The translations under genes were made by a program, and so were the position numbers. Shown here one piece after another: positions 54,770 through 63,037 of a stretch of 64,000 nucleotides of DNA. The notes beneath the pieces were generated by a model, which saw only the letters and a list, made by a program, of their open reading frames with translations, made no database searches and was not told the origin of the DNA. The stretch's first letter is position 1. Each line of letters starts with the position of its first letter. This stretch comes from a candidate division KSB1 bacterium (GTDB lineage Bacteria; Zhuqueibacterota; Zhuqueibacteria; Zhuqueibacterales; Zhuqueibacteraceae). The stretch lies in NCBI GenBank assembly GCA_034506255.1, contig JAPDPX010000013.1:37661-101660 (forward strand), read 5' to 3'.

Positions 54770-55636
54770 CTACTCCAGCAGCCGGCCGTAACTTTCCGGC
54801 CGGCGGTCGCGGAAAAACTGCCAGACGTTGCGCACCTCCCGGATTTGATCGAGATCGAGATCCGCCACGATCACTTCATCCTGATCGCGGCTGCCCTGCG
54901 CGATGATTTGCCCGCGCGGGTCGCAGAAATAACTCGAGCCGTAAAACTCGCCGATGTCCCACGGCTTCTCGTGCCCGACACGATTGATGGCGCCGACGAA
55001 GTATTGATTGGCGACCGCATGCGCGGGCTGCTCGAGCTTCCATAAATATTCCGAGAGGCCGGCCACGGTGGCGGAAGGATTGAACACGATCTCCGCACCG
55101 TTCAGGCCGAGCACACGCGCGCCCTCCGGGAAGTGACGATCATAGCAGATGTAGACCCCGATCCTGGCGACGCGGGTGGTGAAAACCGGGTAGCCGAGAT
55201 TGCCGGGCTTGAAATAGAATTTCTCCCAAAAGCCCGGATGACAGTGGGGAATGTGATTCTTGCGGTATTTGCCGAGATAGGCGCCGGTTTCGTCGAGCAC
55301 GGCGGCGGTGTTGTAGAACACGCCGGTCATGTCTTCCTCGTAAATCGGCACCACCATGATCATCTTGTGTCGCGCGGCCAGCTCGCGCATCAGTCTGATG
55401 GTCGGACCGTCGGGGATCGGCTCCGCCATCTGATACCAGCGCGTTTGCTCCTCCGCGCAGAAGTAGGGGCCGAAAAAGATTTCCTGCAGACACAACACCT
55501 GCACACCCTTGCCGGCGGCCTGTGCGATCAGGGCCACGTGTTTGTCGATCATGGCTTGTTTCAGCTTGTCCAGCGGTGAATCAGCCGGCAGGGGCAACGA
55601 GGCCTGAATCAAGCCGGCGCGAACGATGCGGGCCAT
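54770..55636 (-). CDS. Carbon-nitrogen hydrolase, probable beta-ureidopropionase
   Basis: A 288-residue nitrilase-superfamily enzyme with catalytic Glu in LCLQEIFFGP (about residue 48), Lys in KYRKNHIPH and Cys in YICYDRHFPEGAR (about 160). The CYDRHFPEG form and its position after dihydropyrimidinase and PreTA point to N-carbamoyl-beta-alanine hydrolysis, the third step of reductive pyrimidine breakdown. N-carbamoylputrescine amidase is the alternative. ATG 55636 is chosen over a GTG at 55678. It lies 31 bp after the Uma2 gene. Confidence 0.87.
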   Translation of the reverse strand: MARIVRAGLIQASLPLPADSPLDKLKQAMIDKHVALIAQAAGKGVQVLCLQEIFFGPYFCAEEQTRWYQMAEPIPDGPTIRLMRELAARHKMIMVVPIYEEDMTGVFYNTAAVLDETGAYLGKYRKNHIPHCHPGFWEKFYFKPGNLGYPVFTTRVARIGVYICYDRHFPEGARVLGLNGAEIVFNPSATVAGLSEYLWKLEQPAHAVANQYFVGAINRVGHEKPWDIGEFYGSSYFCDPRGQIIAQGSRDQDEVIVADLDLDQIREVRNVWQFFRDRRPESYGRLLE

Positions 55637-55667
55637 GGTTGACCTTTCATCATTATTTTCAGAAGGA

Positions 55668-56378
55668 TCATTCGCCACGCAGTTTTTTTAGTTCCTCGCG
55701 CAGACGCGCCAATTCCCCTTCCGCCGCGCGACGTTCACGGGCTTCGTGTTCCGCACGGGCCTCCGCTTCACGGCGTGCGGCTTCCGCCTCCGTGGGGGTC
55801 AGCAAGCGCTTGCCGGTTTTGCGGTCGTACAGCCGCAAAGTATTCTGCTCGACGCGCAATTCCAAACCCAGCACCTCGCTGTTGATCCGGCTTCCCATCA
55901 ACGGCACATAGTCGCCCTGTTCCAGGCGAAAACCGCGCAGGGGCGGCCGCATGGTTTCCTGCAGGGGATCGAAGATGAAATATTCGCGCACGCCGAGCGT
56001 GGCATAGATGTAACGCTTGTCGCCGAGATCATTGACCTTGGTTTCATCCGAGGTCAGTTCGATCACGACATCCGGCGCCTTGCCCTCCGCCTCCAGTTTG
56101 TAGATGCGGCGCTCTTTTTTTTCGATGCCAAACACGACGAGAATGTCGGGCGAAACGCTTCGCCGGATGCCCTTTTCATCGAGATAGTAGAGAAAAATGT
56201 TGCCGCTGACATAAACCCGCGGCTGCTCGCGGAAATGCTCTTCGAGGGCATGGAGCAAGTCCAGCATGAGGCGGCGATGCACATCGGTCTCAGCCATGGG
56301 CCTCCCATCGGATGCGGGAAGGTATTCCTCCGGGTGAGGACGCTCCGGCGAAAGGATCGGGGTGGTTGTCATGGACAT
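55668..56378 (-). CDS. Uma2 family (DUF820) putative endonuclease
   Basis: A 236-residue protein with the PD-(D/E)xK fold of Uma2: the SPDILVVFG strand (about residues 75-83), DVVIELTSDET (about 103-113) with catalytic Asp, Glu and a following Lys, and FDPLQETMRP. The C-terminal about 45 residues form a strongly charged coiled coil (AEAARREAEARAEHEAR). Nuclease activity is inferred from fold only. GAGGTGAACAG precedes ATG 56378. It has no obvious link to pyrimidine catabolism and may be an insertion between its neighbours. Confidence 0.85.
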   Translation of the reverse strand: MSMTTTPILSPERPHPEEYLPASDGRPMAETDVHRRLMLDLLHALEEHFREQPRVYVSGNIFLYYLDEKGIRRSVSPDILVVFGIEKKERRIYKLEAEGKAPDVVIELTSDETKVNDLGDKRYIYATLGVREYFIFDPLQETMRPPLRGFRLEQGDYVPLMGSRINSEVLGLELRVEQNTLRLYDRKTGKRLLTPTEAEAARREAEARAEHEARERRAAEGELARLREELKKLRGE

Positions 56379-56499
56379 GCTGTTCACCTCACAATTTTCA
56401 CGGCAGCCTGAAAATAGGCATCTGCTGCTGCAAATGCAAGGCTGCCGGCGGACACCCTGCGATGACAGCGCCATCGCCCCCGGCCGGGCCGGGCCGGAA

Positions 56500-57006
56500 T
56501 CATTTCACCCCCAGCAAAGAATCGCCGATCACGTGCGTGGCCGCCTCCCATTCTTTGAGCGGCGCCGGCCAACTGCGATCCTGCGCCCGCCGCAGATAGA
56601 CGATCTGCGCGAGATGATACAAATCATGCTGGGCGATGTGCAGCGCGGCCACGCCCGGCTTCTCGCGATCTTTGCCGTCCAGCGAAACACGCTCGCGCAG
56701 CAGTTCATCATCGTTCTCACAGGCCGCGACGACCTCGCGAACCTGGCGGTGGCTTTGCTGCAGGCCTGCCGCCAGTTCCTCCGCACCTCCGGTTGGAACG
56801 TCAGCCACCCATGGTTCAATCCCCAGGCGCCGGAGAAACCAGGCATTCACCCGCACGAGATGGCGGCAAATCTCACCGAGGCTGCGCGATTCAGCGGCCG
56901 GCTTCCAACGCAGTTGCTCGAGCGGAATGTCCTGCAACACCAGCAGCAGCGGTTGCTCACAAGCCTGCAGGACCTCCAATGTCATTGCGATTTTGCTGCG
57001 ATTCAT
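56500..57006 (-). CDS. DinB family protein
   Basis: A 168-residue four-helix protein of the DinB/YfiT superfamily. The three metal-binding histidines fit RHLVRVNAWFL (about residue 48), and HIAQHDLYHLAQI (about 123-135). Such proteins are metal-dependent thiol transferases or hydrolases of mostly unknown substrate. ATG 57006 with GGAG upstream. It lies 95 bp after preA on the same strand, within the pyrimidine cluster. Confidence 0.87.
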   Translation of the reverse strand: MNRSKIAMTLEVLQACEQPLLLVLQDIPLEQLRWKPAAESRSLGEICRHLVRVNAWFLRRLGIEPWVADVPTGGAEELAAGLQQSHRQVREVVAACENDDELLRERVSLDGKDREKPGVAALHIAQHDLYHLAQIVYLRRAQDRSWPAPLKEWEAATHVIGDSLLGVK

Positions 57007-57101
57007 TTCTGCTCCGCATGTTTCCGTTGCGATTCTCCCCCGGCTTCCCTGTGCGCACCACCCACTGCCAAAATCCCTGTCAGGCAAACACCCCGGGCGC
57101 G

Positions 57102-58397
57102 TCACACATGTGCCGGCGGCGCGATCGGCGCAATCCGGCCCTCGGCCAGCAGTTTTTGATACTGATTCCACGACATCACGGGTTTGTCGCCACTGCGCTC
57201 CTGCATGGTGATACAGCCCTCGACCGGACAAACGAGCATGCACATGTTGCAGCCCACACATTTGTCCGCGATCACTTCATAATGGTTCGTGCCATTGCGC
57301 TTTTCCATGCGAATGCTTTGATGGCAGCCGTCTTCACAGGCGATGTAGCACAACCCGCAATGAATGCAGAGGCGCTGATCGATCTGCGCCGTGATGGCGT
57401 AATTGAGATCGAGATTGCCCCAGTCGGTGACGCGGGGCAGCGACTTGCCGATGAAATCCCGCGTGCTGGTGAAACCTTTCTCCCGCATCCAGTTTGCCAT
57501 GCCCTCGATCATGCCCGCGACGATGCGAAAGCCGTAGTGCATCACCGCGGTGCAGACCTGCACGCTGGTGGCGCCCAGCAGCATGAATTCCACCGCGTCA
57601 CTCCAGCTCTGAATGCCGCCGATGCCGCTGAGCGGCACGCGTCGCGGCGCCTGCTCATCGGCGGCGACCTGATGCACCATGTTGAGCGCGATCGGTTTCA
57701 CTGCCGGGCCGCAATAGCCGCCGTGCGAGGACTGTCCGCGCACCGCCGGCCGCGGCACGAAGGTGTCGAGATCGATGCCGGTGATGGAATTGATGGTGTT
57801 GATCAGCGACAGGGCATCGGCGCCGCCGCGCACCGCAGCGCGCGCGATGTAGCGGATGTCCGTGACATTGGGGGTGAGTTTGACCATCACCGGCGTGGTC
57901 GCCACCTCCTTCACCCATTCGGTGATTTGACAGGCATATTCCGGCACCTGCCCGACGGCCGAGCCCATGCCGCGCTCACTCATGCCATGCGGGCAGCCGA
58001 AATTGAGTTCCAACCCGTCGCAACCCGTGTCCTCGGTGCGCTTGACGATGTCATGCCAGGCCTCGCGTTTCGACTCCACCATGAGCGACACCAGCAGGGC
58101 ATGGTTGGGATAGCGCTTCTTGATGTCTGCAATCTCGCGCAGATTGTCTGCCAGCGGCCGGTCGGTGATCAGCTCGATGTTGTTCAGCCCCATCACCCGC
58201 TGGTTGGCGTAATGCACTGCGGAATAGCGGCTGCTGACGTTGACGATGGGCTCGCCGATGGTTTTCCACACCGCGCCGCCCCAGCCCGCGTCGAAGGCAC
58301 GCGCCACTTGATAGGCGCTGTTGGTGGGCGGCGCCGAGGCCAGCCAAAACGGATTGGGCGATTTGATGCCGCAGAACTCAATGGAAAGATCAGGCAT
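57102..58397 (-). CDS. preA: NAD-dependent dihydropyrimidine dehydrogenase subunit PreA
   Basis: A 431-residue flavoprotein subunit reducing uracil and thymine to dihydro forms. FMN-barrel features: SAPPTNSAYQ (about 21-30), LELNFGCPHGMSERGMGSAVGQ in the central loop (given as NFGCPHGMSERG), KLTPNVTDI, SLINTINSITG and the GGIQSWSDA phosphate site. Two 4Fe-4S motifs at the C-terminus (CIHCGLCYIAC and CVGCNMCMLVC). It pairs with PreT, 60 bp upstream. At the position that corresponds, by my recollection, to the catalytic Cys of mammalian dihydropyrimidine dehydrogenase this protein has Val. Confidence 0.94.
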   Translation of the reverse strand: MPDLSIEFCGIKSPNPFWLASAPPTNSAYQVARAFDAGWGGAVWKTIGEPIVNVSSRYSAVHYANQRVMGLNNIELITDRPLADNLREIADIKKRYPNHALLVSLMVESKREAWHDIVKRTEDTGCDGLELNFGCPHGMSERGMGSAVGQVPEYACQITEWVKEVATTPVMVKLTPNVTDIRYIARAAVRGGADALSLINTINSITGIDLDTFVPRPAVRGQSSHGGYCGPAVKPIALNMVHQVAADEQAPRRVPLSGIGGIQSWSDAVEFMLLGATSVQVCTAVMHYGFRIVAGMIEGMANWMREKGFTSTRDFIGKSLPRVTDWGNLDLNYAITAQIDQRLCIHCGLCYIACEDGCHQSIRMEKRNGTNHYEVIADKCVGCNMCMLVCPVEGCITMQERSGDKPVMSWNQYQKLLAEGRIAPIAPPAHV

Positions 58398-58457
58398 GAG
58401 TGTCCCTCATTTTGTGCAAAGGCCGTGGGGAAGATTGACGCCGTCAGCGCCGGGGCA

Positions 58458-59804
58458 TCAGTGCGCCGGCTGCCGGGAATTCAGATACTGCAGGATGCCA
58501 TGGGCGGCAATCTTGCCCATCTGCACGGCATCCACCACCTCTCTGCCGCCGTTGACACAGTCGCCGCCGGCGAACAAGCCCGGCACCGAAGTCGCGCCCG
58601 TGGCGGAATCCACAACCACACGCTTGCCCGCCATTTCAAGATTGGGGATCGTGCGGTAGAGGTCGTAAAGCGCATCCTGACCGAGCGCCGCCACAACCAT
58701 GTCGCAGGCAAGGGTGTGCAGCGTGCCGGGGATTTCCTGCAGGCGTTCTCCTTTGGCACCGGGTTGAACCTTGACGCACTCCACCCCGGTCACTTGGCCA
58801 TTCGCGCCCACGATGCGCCTGGGCAGCGTATGCCAGCGGAACTGCACCCCGTCGGATTTTGCCAGCTCGTATTCGTAGGCAAAGGCCGGCATTTCCGCCT
58901 CGCCGCGACGATAAACGATCGTGACCTGCTCCGCACCCAGCCGGCGGGCGGCCGTGGCCACGTCAATCGCGGTGTTGCCCGCGCCGATCACCACCACGTT
59001 TTCTCCCACCACACACTCCTCGAGACGGCGCAAGCGTGTCGACATGATGAAATCCAATGCTTCAAACGAACCGCTCAGGTCTTCGCCTTCGATCCCCAGG
59101 CTGGCGGTTTTGCCCAGTCCCACGCCCAGAAACACGGCATCGTATTCCTGCAGCAACCGGCTCACCGGCAAATCCCTGCCCACCGGCGTGTTGAAATGAA
59201 TGGGAATGCCGATCTGCCGCACATACTCGACTTCGGCGAGTGCAAACTCGGTGTTGACCTTGTAGGCGGCAATTCCGCTGGTGTTGAGGCCGCCGGCGTA
59301 TTCACTGGCCTCATAAACCACGGCTTGGATGCCGAGTTTGACCAGCTCGTGGGCGCAGGACAAACCTGCCGGCCCGGCACCGATCACCGCGACCTTTTTG
59401 CCGAGTGGCTGGCCGGCGGTGAAGAAGTGCAGCCTGCGCTCCATCACATAATCGGTGGCATAGCGCTGCAACCGCCCGATTTGAATCGGTTTGTCATTGA
59501 GCTGGTTCAGCACACAAGCGCCCTCGCACAGCACCGCGGTCGGGCAGGCGCGCGCGCAGGTGCCGCCGAAAATATTCGCCGACAGAATTGTGTGACCCGC
59601 GCCGGCCACGTGGCGTTCGAGAATCTGGCGGATGAATTTCGGCACCTCGATGCCGGTGGGGCAGGCGCGCGTGCAGGGCGCATCGTAGCAAAACAGGCAG
59701 CGCGCGGCTTCCAACAGGGCTTCATTGTGTGTGTAGCGGGGCGCGAGATCGGCAAAGTTTTGCGCGAGTTGTTCTGCATTCAAGCGCGTGGGGTGCAGGC
59801 TCAT
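58458..59804 (-). CDS. preT: NAD-dependent dihydropyrimidine dehydrogenase subunit PreT
   Basis: A 448-residue electron-transfer subunit. N-terminal Fe-S part (about 1-125) with CLFCYDAPCTRACP and CARACPTAVLCEGAC, then FAD site VAVIGAGPAGLSCA (about 138-151), NAD(P) site VVVIGAGNTAIDVA (about 270-283) and a final GLFAGGDCVNGGREVVDA (in part FAGGDCVNGG). Homologous to the small subunit of glutamate synthase and to the N-terminus of mammalian dihydropyrimidine dehydrogenase. Feeds electrons from NADH to PreA. Confidence 0.95.
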   Translation of the reverse strand: MSLHPTRLNAEQLAQNFADLAPRYTHNEALLEAARCLFCYDAPCTRACPTGIEVPKFIRQILERHVAGAGHTILSANIFGGTCARACPTAVLCEGACVLNQLNDKPIQIGRLQRYATDYVMERRLHFFTAGQPLGKKVAVIGAGPAGLSCAHELVKLGIQAVVYEASEYAGGLNTSGIAAYKVNTEFALAEVEYVRQIGIPIHFNTPVGRDLPVSRLLQEYDAVFLGVGLGKTASLGIEGEDLSGSFEALDFIMSTRLRRLEECVVGENVVVIGAGNTAIDVATAARRLGAEQVTIVYRRGEAEMPAFAYEYELAKSDGVQFRWHTLPRRIVGANGQVTGVECVKVQPGAKGERLQEIPGTLHTLACDMVVAALGQDALYDLYRTIPNLEMAGKRVVVDSATGATSVPGLFAGGDCVNGGREVVDAVQMGKIAAHGILQYLNSRQPAH

Positions 59805-59867
59805 AATCGCCTTTCCGTGTCGGGTGAAGGGATGGTCGAAATCACGTTCACAAAGCCGGTGAGCAAA

Positions 59868-61253
59868 TCACAGGCCGTAGGGCTTGCGCGGCAGGAAGCG
59901 CCCGGCGCCGCGCTCAACGCGCAAATCACCCTCCTTGTAGACCAGCTTGCCGCCGGCAATGACGTGAATGGGATTGCCTTTTACCGTCATGCCCTCGAAG
60001 ATGCTGCGGTCCACCCGCTGATGATGCGTACTGGCGCTGATGGTGCGCTCCTTGTTCGGATCAAAAATCACCAGATCGGCATCCGAGTCCACGGCGATCG
60101 TGCCCTTGCGCGGGTAGAGTCCGAAAATGCGGCAGGCATTGGTGGTGAAAAGATTGACGAATTCATTGGGTGAGAGGCGCCCGCCGTTCACACCATGATG
60201 CCACAGCAAACTCATGCGATCCTCGATTGCCGGACAGCCGTTGGGAATCAGGGTGAAATTGTCTTTGCCCATCGCCTTTTGCTGCATGGTGAAGGGGCAA
60301 TGATCGGTGCCGGTGGCTTGAATCATGCCGGCCTTGATGCCGTCCCACAAGGCGGCGGGATTTCCCGCGGGGCGGAACGGCGGACTCATGACATAAGCCG
60401 CGGCCTCGAAACCGGGTTTGCGATAAACCTCGTCGTCGAGCACGAGGTGATTGATCAGCGACTCGGCATACACGTGGCGCTGACCGCGCAAGCGGGCGGC
60501 GATCACCGCGTCGAGCGCGGCCTTGCACGACAAATGCACAATGTAAACCGGCACGCCCACCACCTCCGCAATGCGGATCACGCGATTGGTGGCCTCGCCC
60601 TCCACCTCCGGCGGCCGCGAGACCGCGTGATATTCCGGCCCGCTTTTGCCCTCCGCCAGCAGCTTGCGTTGCAGGTTCCACACCAGATCACCGTTTTCCG
60701 CATGCACCGTGGCAATGCCGTTCAGCTCCTTCACCCGGCAAAAGCTGTGATAGAGCTGGTCGTCATTGAGCATGAGCGCGCCCCTGTAGGCCATGAAATG
60801 TTTGAAGCTGGTGATGCCGCGCTCGCGCACCACAATCCCCATCTCCGCGGCGACCTGTTCGCTCCACCAGGTGATGGCCATGTGATAGGAATAATCCGCC
60901 ACCGCGATTTTGGCCTTCTCGTCCCACTGCCGCAGCGCCTCGAGCAGCGACTGGTTGGCGTTGGGAATGCAAAAATCGATGATGGTGGTGACGCCGCCGC
61001 AGATGCCCGCGATGGTGCCGGATTCAAAATCATCCGCGCTCACCGTGCCCATGAAGGGCAGTGCCATGTGCACGTGGGGATCGAGGCCGCCGGGCATGAC
61101 CAGCAAGCCGGTGGCATCGATCACTTCGGTGCCGGCGGGTGCTTCGAGCCGCGCGCCGATCGCGCGAATCAGGCCGCCCTCGCAATACACCTCGGCCTGG
61201 TAACGGTCGCTGCCGGTGAGGATTTCACCGCCGCGAATCAGGAGTTTTGACAT
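59868..61253 (-). CDS. Dihydropyrimidinase
   Basis: A 461-residue cyclic amidohydrolase that opens dihydrouracil and dihydrothymine. The binuclear metal site is visible: HVH in GGLDPHVHMALP (about 58-60), the carbamylated Lys in ITSFKHFMAYRG (about 150), His in VHAENGD and VYIVHLSC (about 183 and 240), and Asp in GTDHCPF (about 315). Part of the pyrimidine cluster, 39 bp after the aminotransferase and 63 bp before preT. Hydantoinase is the related alternative. Confidence 0.95.
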   Translation of the reverse strand: MSKLLIRGGEILTGSDRYQAEVYCEGGLIRAIGARLEAPAGTEVIDATGLLVMPGGLDPHVHMALPFMGTVSADDFESGTIAGICGGVTTIIDFCIPNANQSLLEALRQWDEKAKIAVADYSYHMAITWWSEQVAAEMGIVVRERGITSFKHFMAYRGALMLNDDQLYHSFCRVKELNGIATVHAENGDLVWNLQRKLLAEGKSGPEYHAVSRPPEVEGEATNRVIRIAEVVGVPVYIVHLSCKAALDAVIAARLRGQRHVYAESLINHLVLDDEVYRKPGFEAAAYVMSPPFRPAGNPAALWDGIKAGMIQATGTDHCPFTMQQKAMGKDNFTLIPNGCPAIEDRMSLLWHHGVNGGRLSPNEFVNLFTTNACRIFGLYPRKGTIAVDSDADLVIFDPNKERTISASTHHQRVDRSIFEGMTVKGNPIHVIAGGKLVYKEGDLRVERGAGRFLPRKPYGL

Positions 61254-61292
61254 GACGTTCTCCTTTCCCTGCGTTTCAGCAGGCGGTTGTGT

Positions 61293-62687
61293 CTACGCTG
61301 CCTCCACCTCGGCCAGCACGTGGTCCAGCGTGTCGATGAGAAAATCGGCATCGCTCAGCGTGAGGCACATCGGTGGTTTGATGCGCAGGACATTGCCGTA
61401 CAAACCGCCCTTGCCGATGAGCAGGCCATTGTTCTTGGTGCGCTCCATCACTTCGGCGGTTTCGGCAGTGGCGGGTTCCTTGCTTTGGCGGTCTTTCACC
61501 AGCTCCACGCCCAGCATCAAGCCCAGACCGCGCACCTCGCCGATCAGACGGTGCTTGTCCATCAACGCGGTGAGTTTTTCTTTCAGATAATTTCCGACTC
61601 TCGCCGCATTGGCCTGCGTGCCTTCCTTGTCAATCACCTCGAGCGTCGCCAGCCCCTGCACCATTGACACCGGGTTGCCGCCAAAGGTGTTGAACCAGAT
61701 TTTCTGCGACATCGCTTCGGCGATCTCGCGGCGGGTGGTGAGCGCACTCAGCGGAATACCGTTGCCGATGCCCTTGGCCATGGTGATGGCGTCCGGTGTC
61801 ACGCCCCAGTTTTGAATGCCCCAGTAATGGCTGCCGGTGCGGCCGAAACCGGTTTGCACTTCATCGGCAATGAACAAGCCGCCGTACTTTTTCACAATGT
61901 CATACACGATCTTGAAGTACTCCGGCGGGGGCGTCACCGTGCCGCCCACGCCCTGGATCGGCTCGCCAATGAACGCCGCCACCCTGCCGCTGGTGTTGTG
62001 CCTGATCACGTTTTCCACGTCGCGCGCGCAGTGCAGGTCACAGGCGGGATAGGTTTTGCCGAACGGGCAGCGATAGCAATAGCCCGGCGCGACGTGATGA
62101 ATGTTGCCTGCAGTTGGAATCGGATATTTCCAGGTGCTGTGGCCCACCAGGCTCATGGTGGCGAGGCCGGCGCCGTGATAGCAGTTGCGCAACGCCAGCA
62201 CGTCGAGGTTGCCGGTGAACAGCCGCGCCATGGTAAGGGCGAGATCGTTGGTTTCACTGCCGGAATTGGTGAAGAAGGTGACCTTCAAGTCCGGGCTGGG
62301 CATTTTTTCCGCGAGTTTTTGGGCGAGCAGCGGCATGGCGGGGTGCAGATAGATGGTGGTGGCATGCTGCAGCTTGTCGATCTGCGCCTTGGTTTTGGCA
62401 ATCACTTCGGGATGGCAATGCCCCACGCTGATGGTGACGATGCCGCCGAGCGCATCGAGATATTGCCGGCCGGTGTCGTCGTAGAGGTATTGCATGTGGC
62501 CGCGCACCAGATTGACCGGCTCGCGATAGTACATGAACACCGCCGGCGGCAGATACTCGCGCCGCAAGGCCAAAACCTGGTCGCGGTTCAATTCGTTTTC
62601 GGAAGCAAACGTTTCGGCGGGTTGGGCGCCGGGGTTGGGTTCACGCGCATGGACCTGAGCAGTGGGGGCAGCGACGGTCGCTGGCAT
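61293..62687 (-). CDS. Class III aminotransferase (AGXT2-like; beta-alanine / 3-aminoisobutyrate)
   Basis: A 464-residue PLP enzyme. Seen are TNSGSETNDLA (cofactor phosphate), FIADEVQTGFGRTG with the PLP-binding Asp, the Schiff-base Lys in AITMAKGIGNG (about 290) and FNTFGGNPV, all typical of alanine-glyoxylate aminotransferase 2. In this setting it most likely transaminates the beta-alanine or 3-aminoisobutyrate left by pyrimidine breakdown. Start ATG 62687 has AAGGAG seven bases upstream; the longer frame is rejected. First gene of the minus-strand cluster. Confidence 0.92.
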   Translation of the reverse strand: MPATVAAPTAQVHAREPNPGAQPAETFASENELNRDQVLALRREYLPPAVFMYYREPVNLVRGHMQYLYDDTGRQYLDALGGIVTISVGHCHPEVIAKTKAQIDKLQHATTIYLHPAMPLLAQKLAEKMPSPDLKVTFFTNSGSETNDLALTMARLFTGNLDVLALRNCYHGAGLATMSLVGHSTWKYPIPTAGNIHHVAPGYCYRCPFGKTYPACDLHCARDVENVIRHNTSGRVAAFIGEPIQGVGGTVTPPPEYFKIVYDIVKKYGGLFIADEVQTGFGRTGSHYWGIQNWGVTPDAITMAKGIGNGIPLSALTTRREIAEAMSQKIWFNTFGGNPVSMVQGLATLEVIDKEGTQANAARVGNYLKEKLTALMDKHRLIGEVRGLGLMLGVELVKDRQSKEPATAETAEVMERTKNNGLLIGKGGLYGNVLRIKPPMCLTLSDADFLIDTLDHVLAEVEAA

Positions 62688-62772
62688 GGCCGGCTCCTTG
62701 TGGAAGAGATCGAAACAGGCAACGGATTTTTGGGGGAAAGAGCGCTCGCGCGCAGGTGAAAAAAGTGGGGGT

Positions 62773-62801
62773 AAAATACAAAACCGGTGATGGAAATGCA
62801 A
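62773..62801 (-). promoter_or_regulatory. Candidate promoter for the pyrimidine catabolism cluster
   Basis: On the minus strand TTGCAT (62796-62801), 17 bp, TATTTT (62773-62778). Transcription would start near 62765, about 78 nt before ATG 62687. The same TTGCAT -35 appears at the carboxylase promoter. Confidence 0.4.
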
Positions 62802-62833
62802 GAGGGGCGAGGCCGGCTGGCAGCCTGCCTGCA

Positions 62834-62872
62834 TTGACAGGCGATTGTCACCCGGCAAATATCTTGTGACAA
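62834..62872. promoter_or_regulatory. Cluster of TGTCA/TGACA half-sites upstream of the pyrimidine promoter
   Basis: TTGACA (62834-62839), TTGTCAC (62845-62851) and GTGACAA (62866-62872): the last two form a 7-bp inverted repeat with 14-nt spacer, the first two a 5-bp one with 6-nt spacer. They lie 33-71 bp upstream of the -35 element, where an activator could bind. Confidence 0.4.
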
Positions 62873-63037
62873 GCAAGGGCGCTGTTGAGTTGGGACAAGA
62901 TTCGCTTGTGAATGGCAAGCTCCTGCTGCCTGAGCGGCTGCCGCATGATGTTGGGCGCAAAAACAGCCGCGGCCATCGCACGATGACAGCGGCTGTTGCA
63001 CTCTCGTCGCAGCGTTGTGCGGCTGCGGCGGCTTCCG

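Larger units (their letters stand above)
62688..63037. other. Intergenic region upstream of the pyrimidine cluster
   Basis: 350 bases without a gene. They hold a candidate minus-strand promoter (62773-62801) and TGTCA/TGACA sites (62834-62872). The right end is the 3' side of the secreted protein gene; no clear terminator is visible there. Confidence 0.5.
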
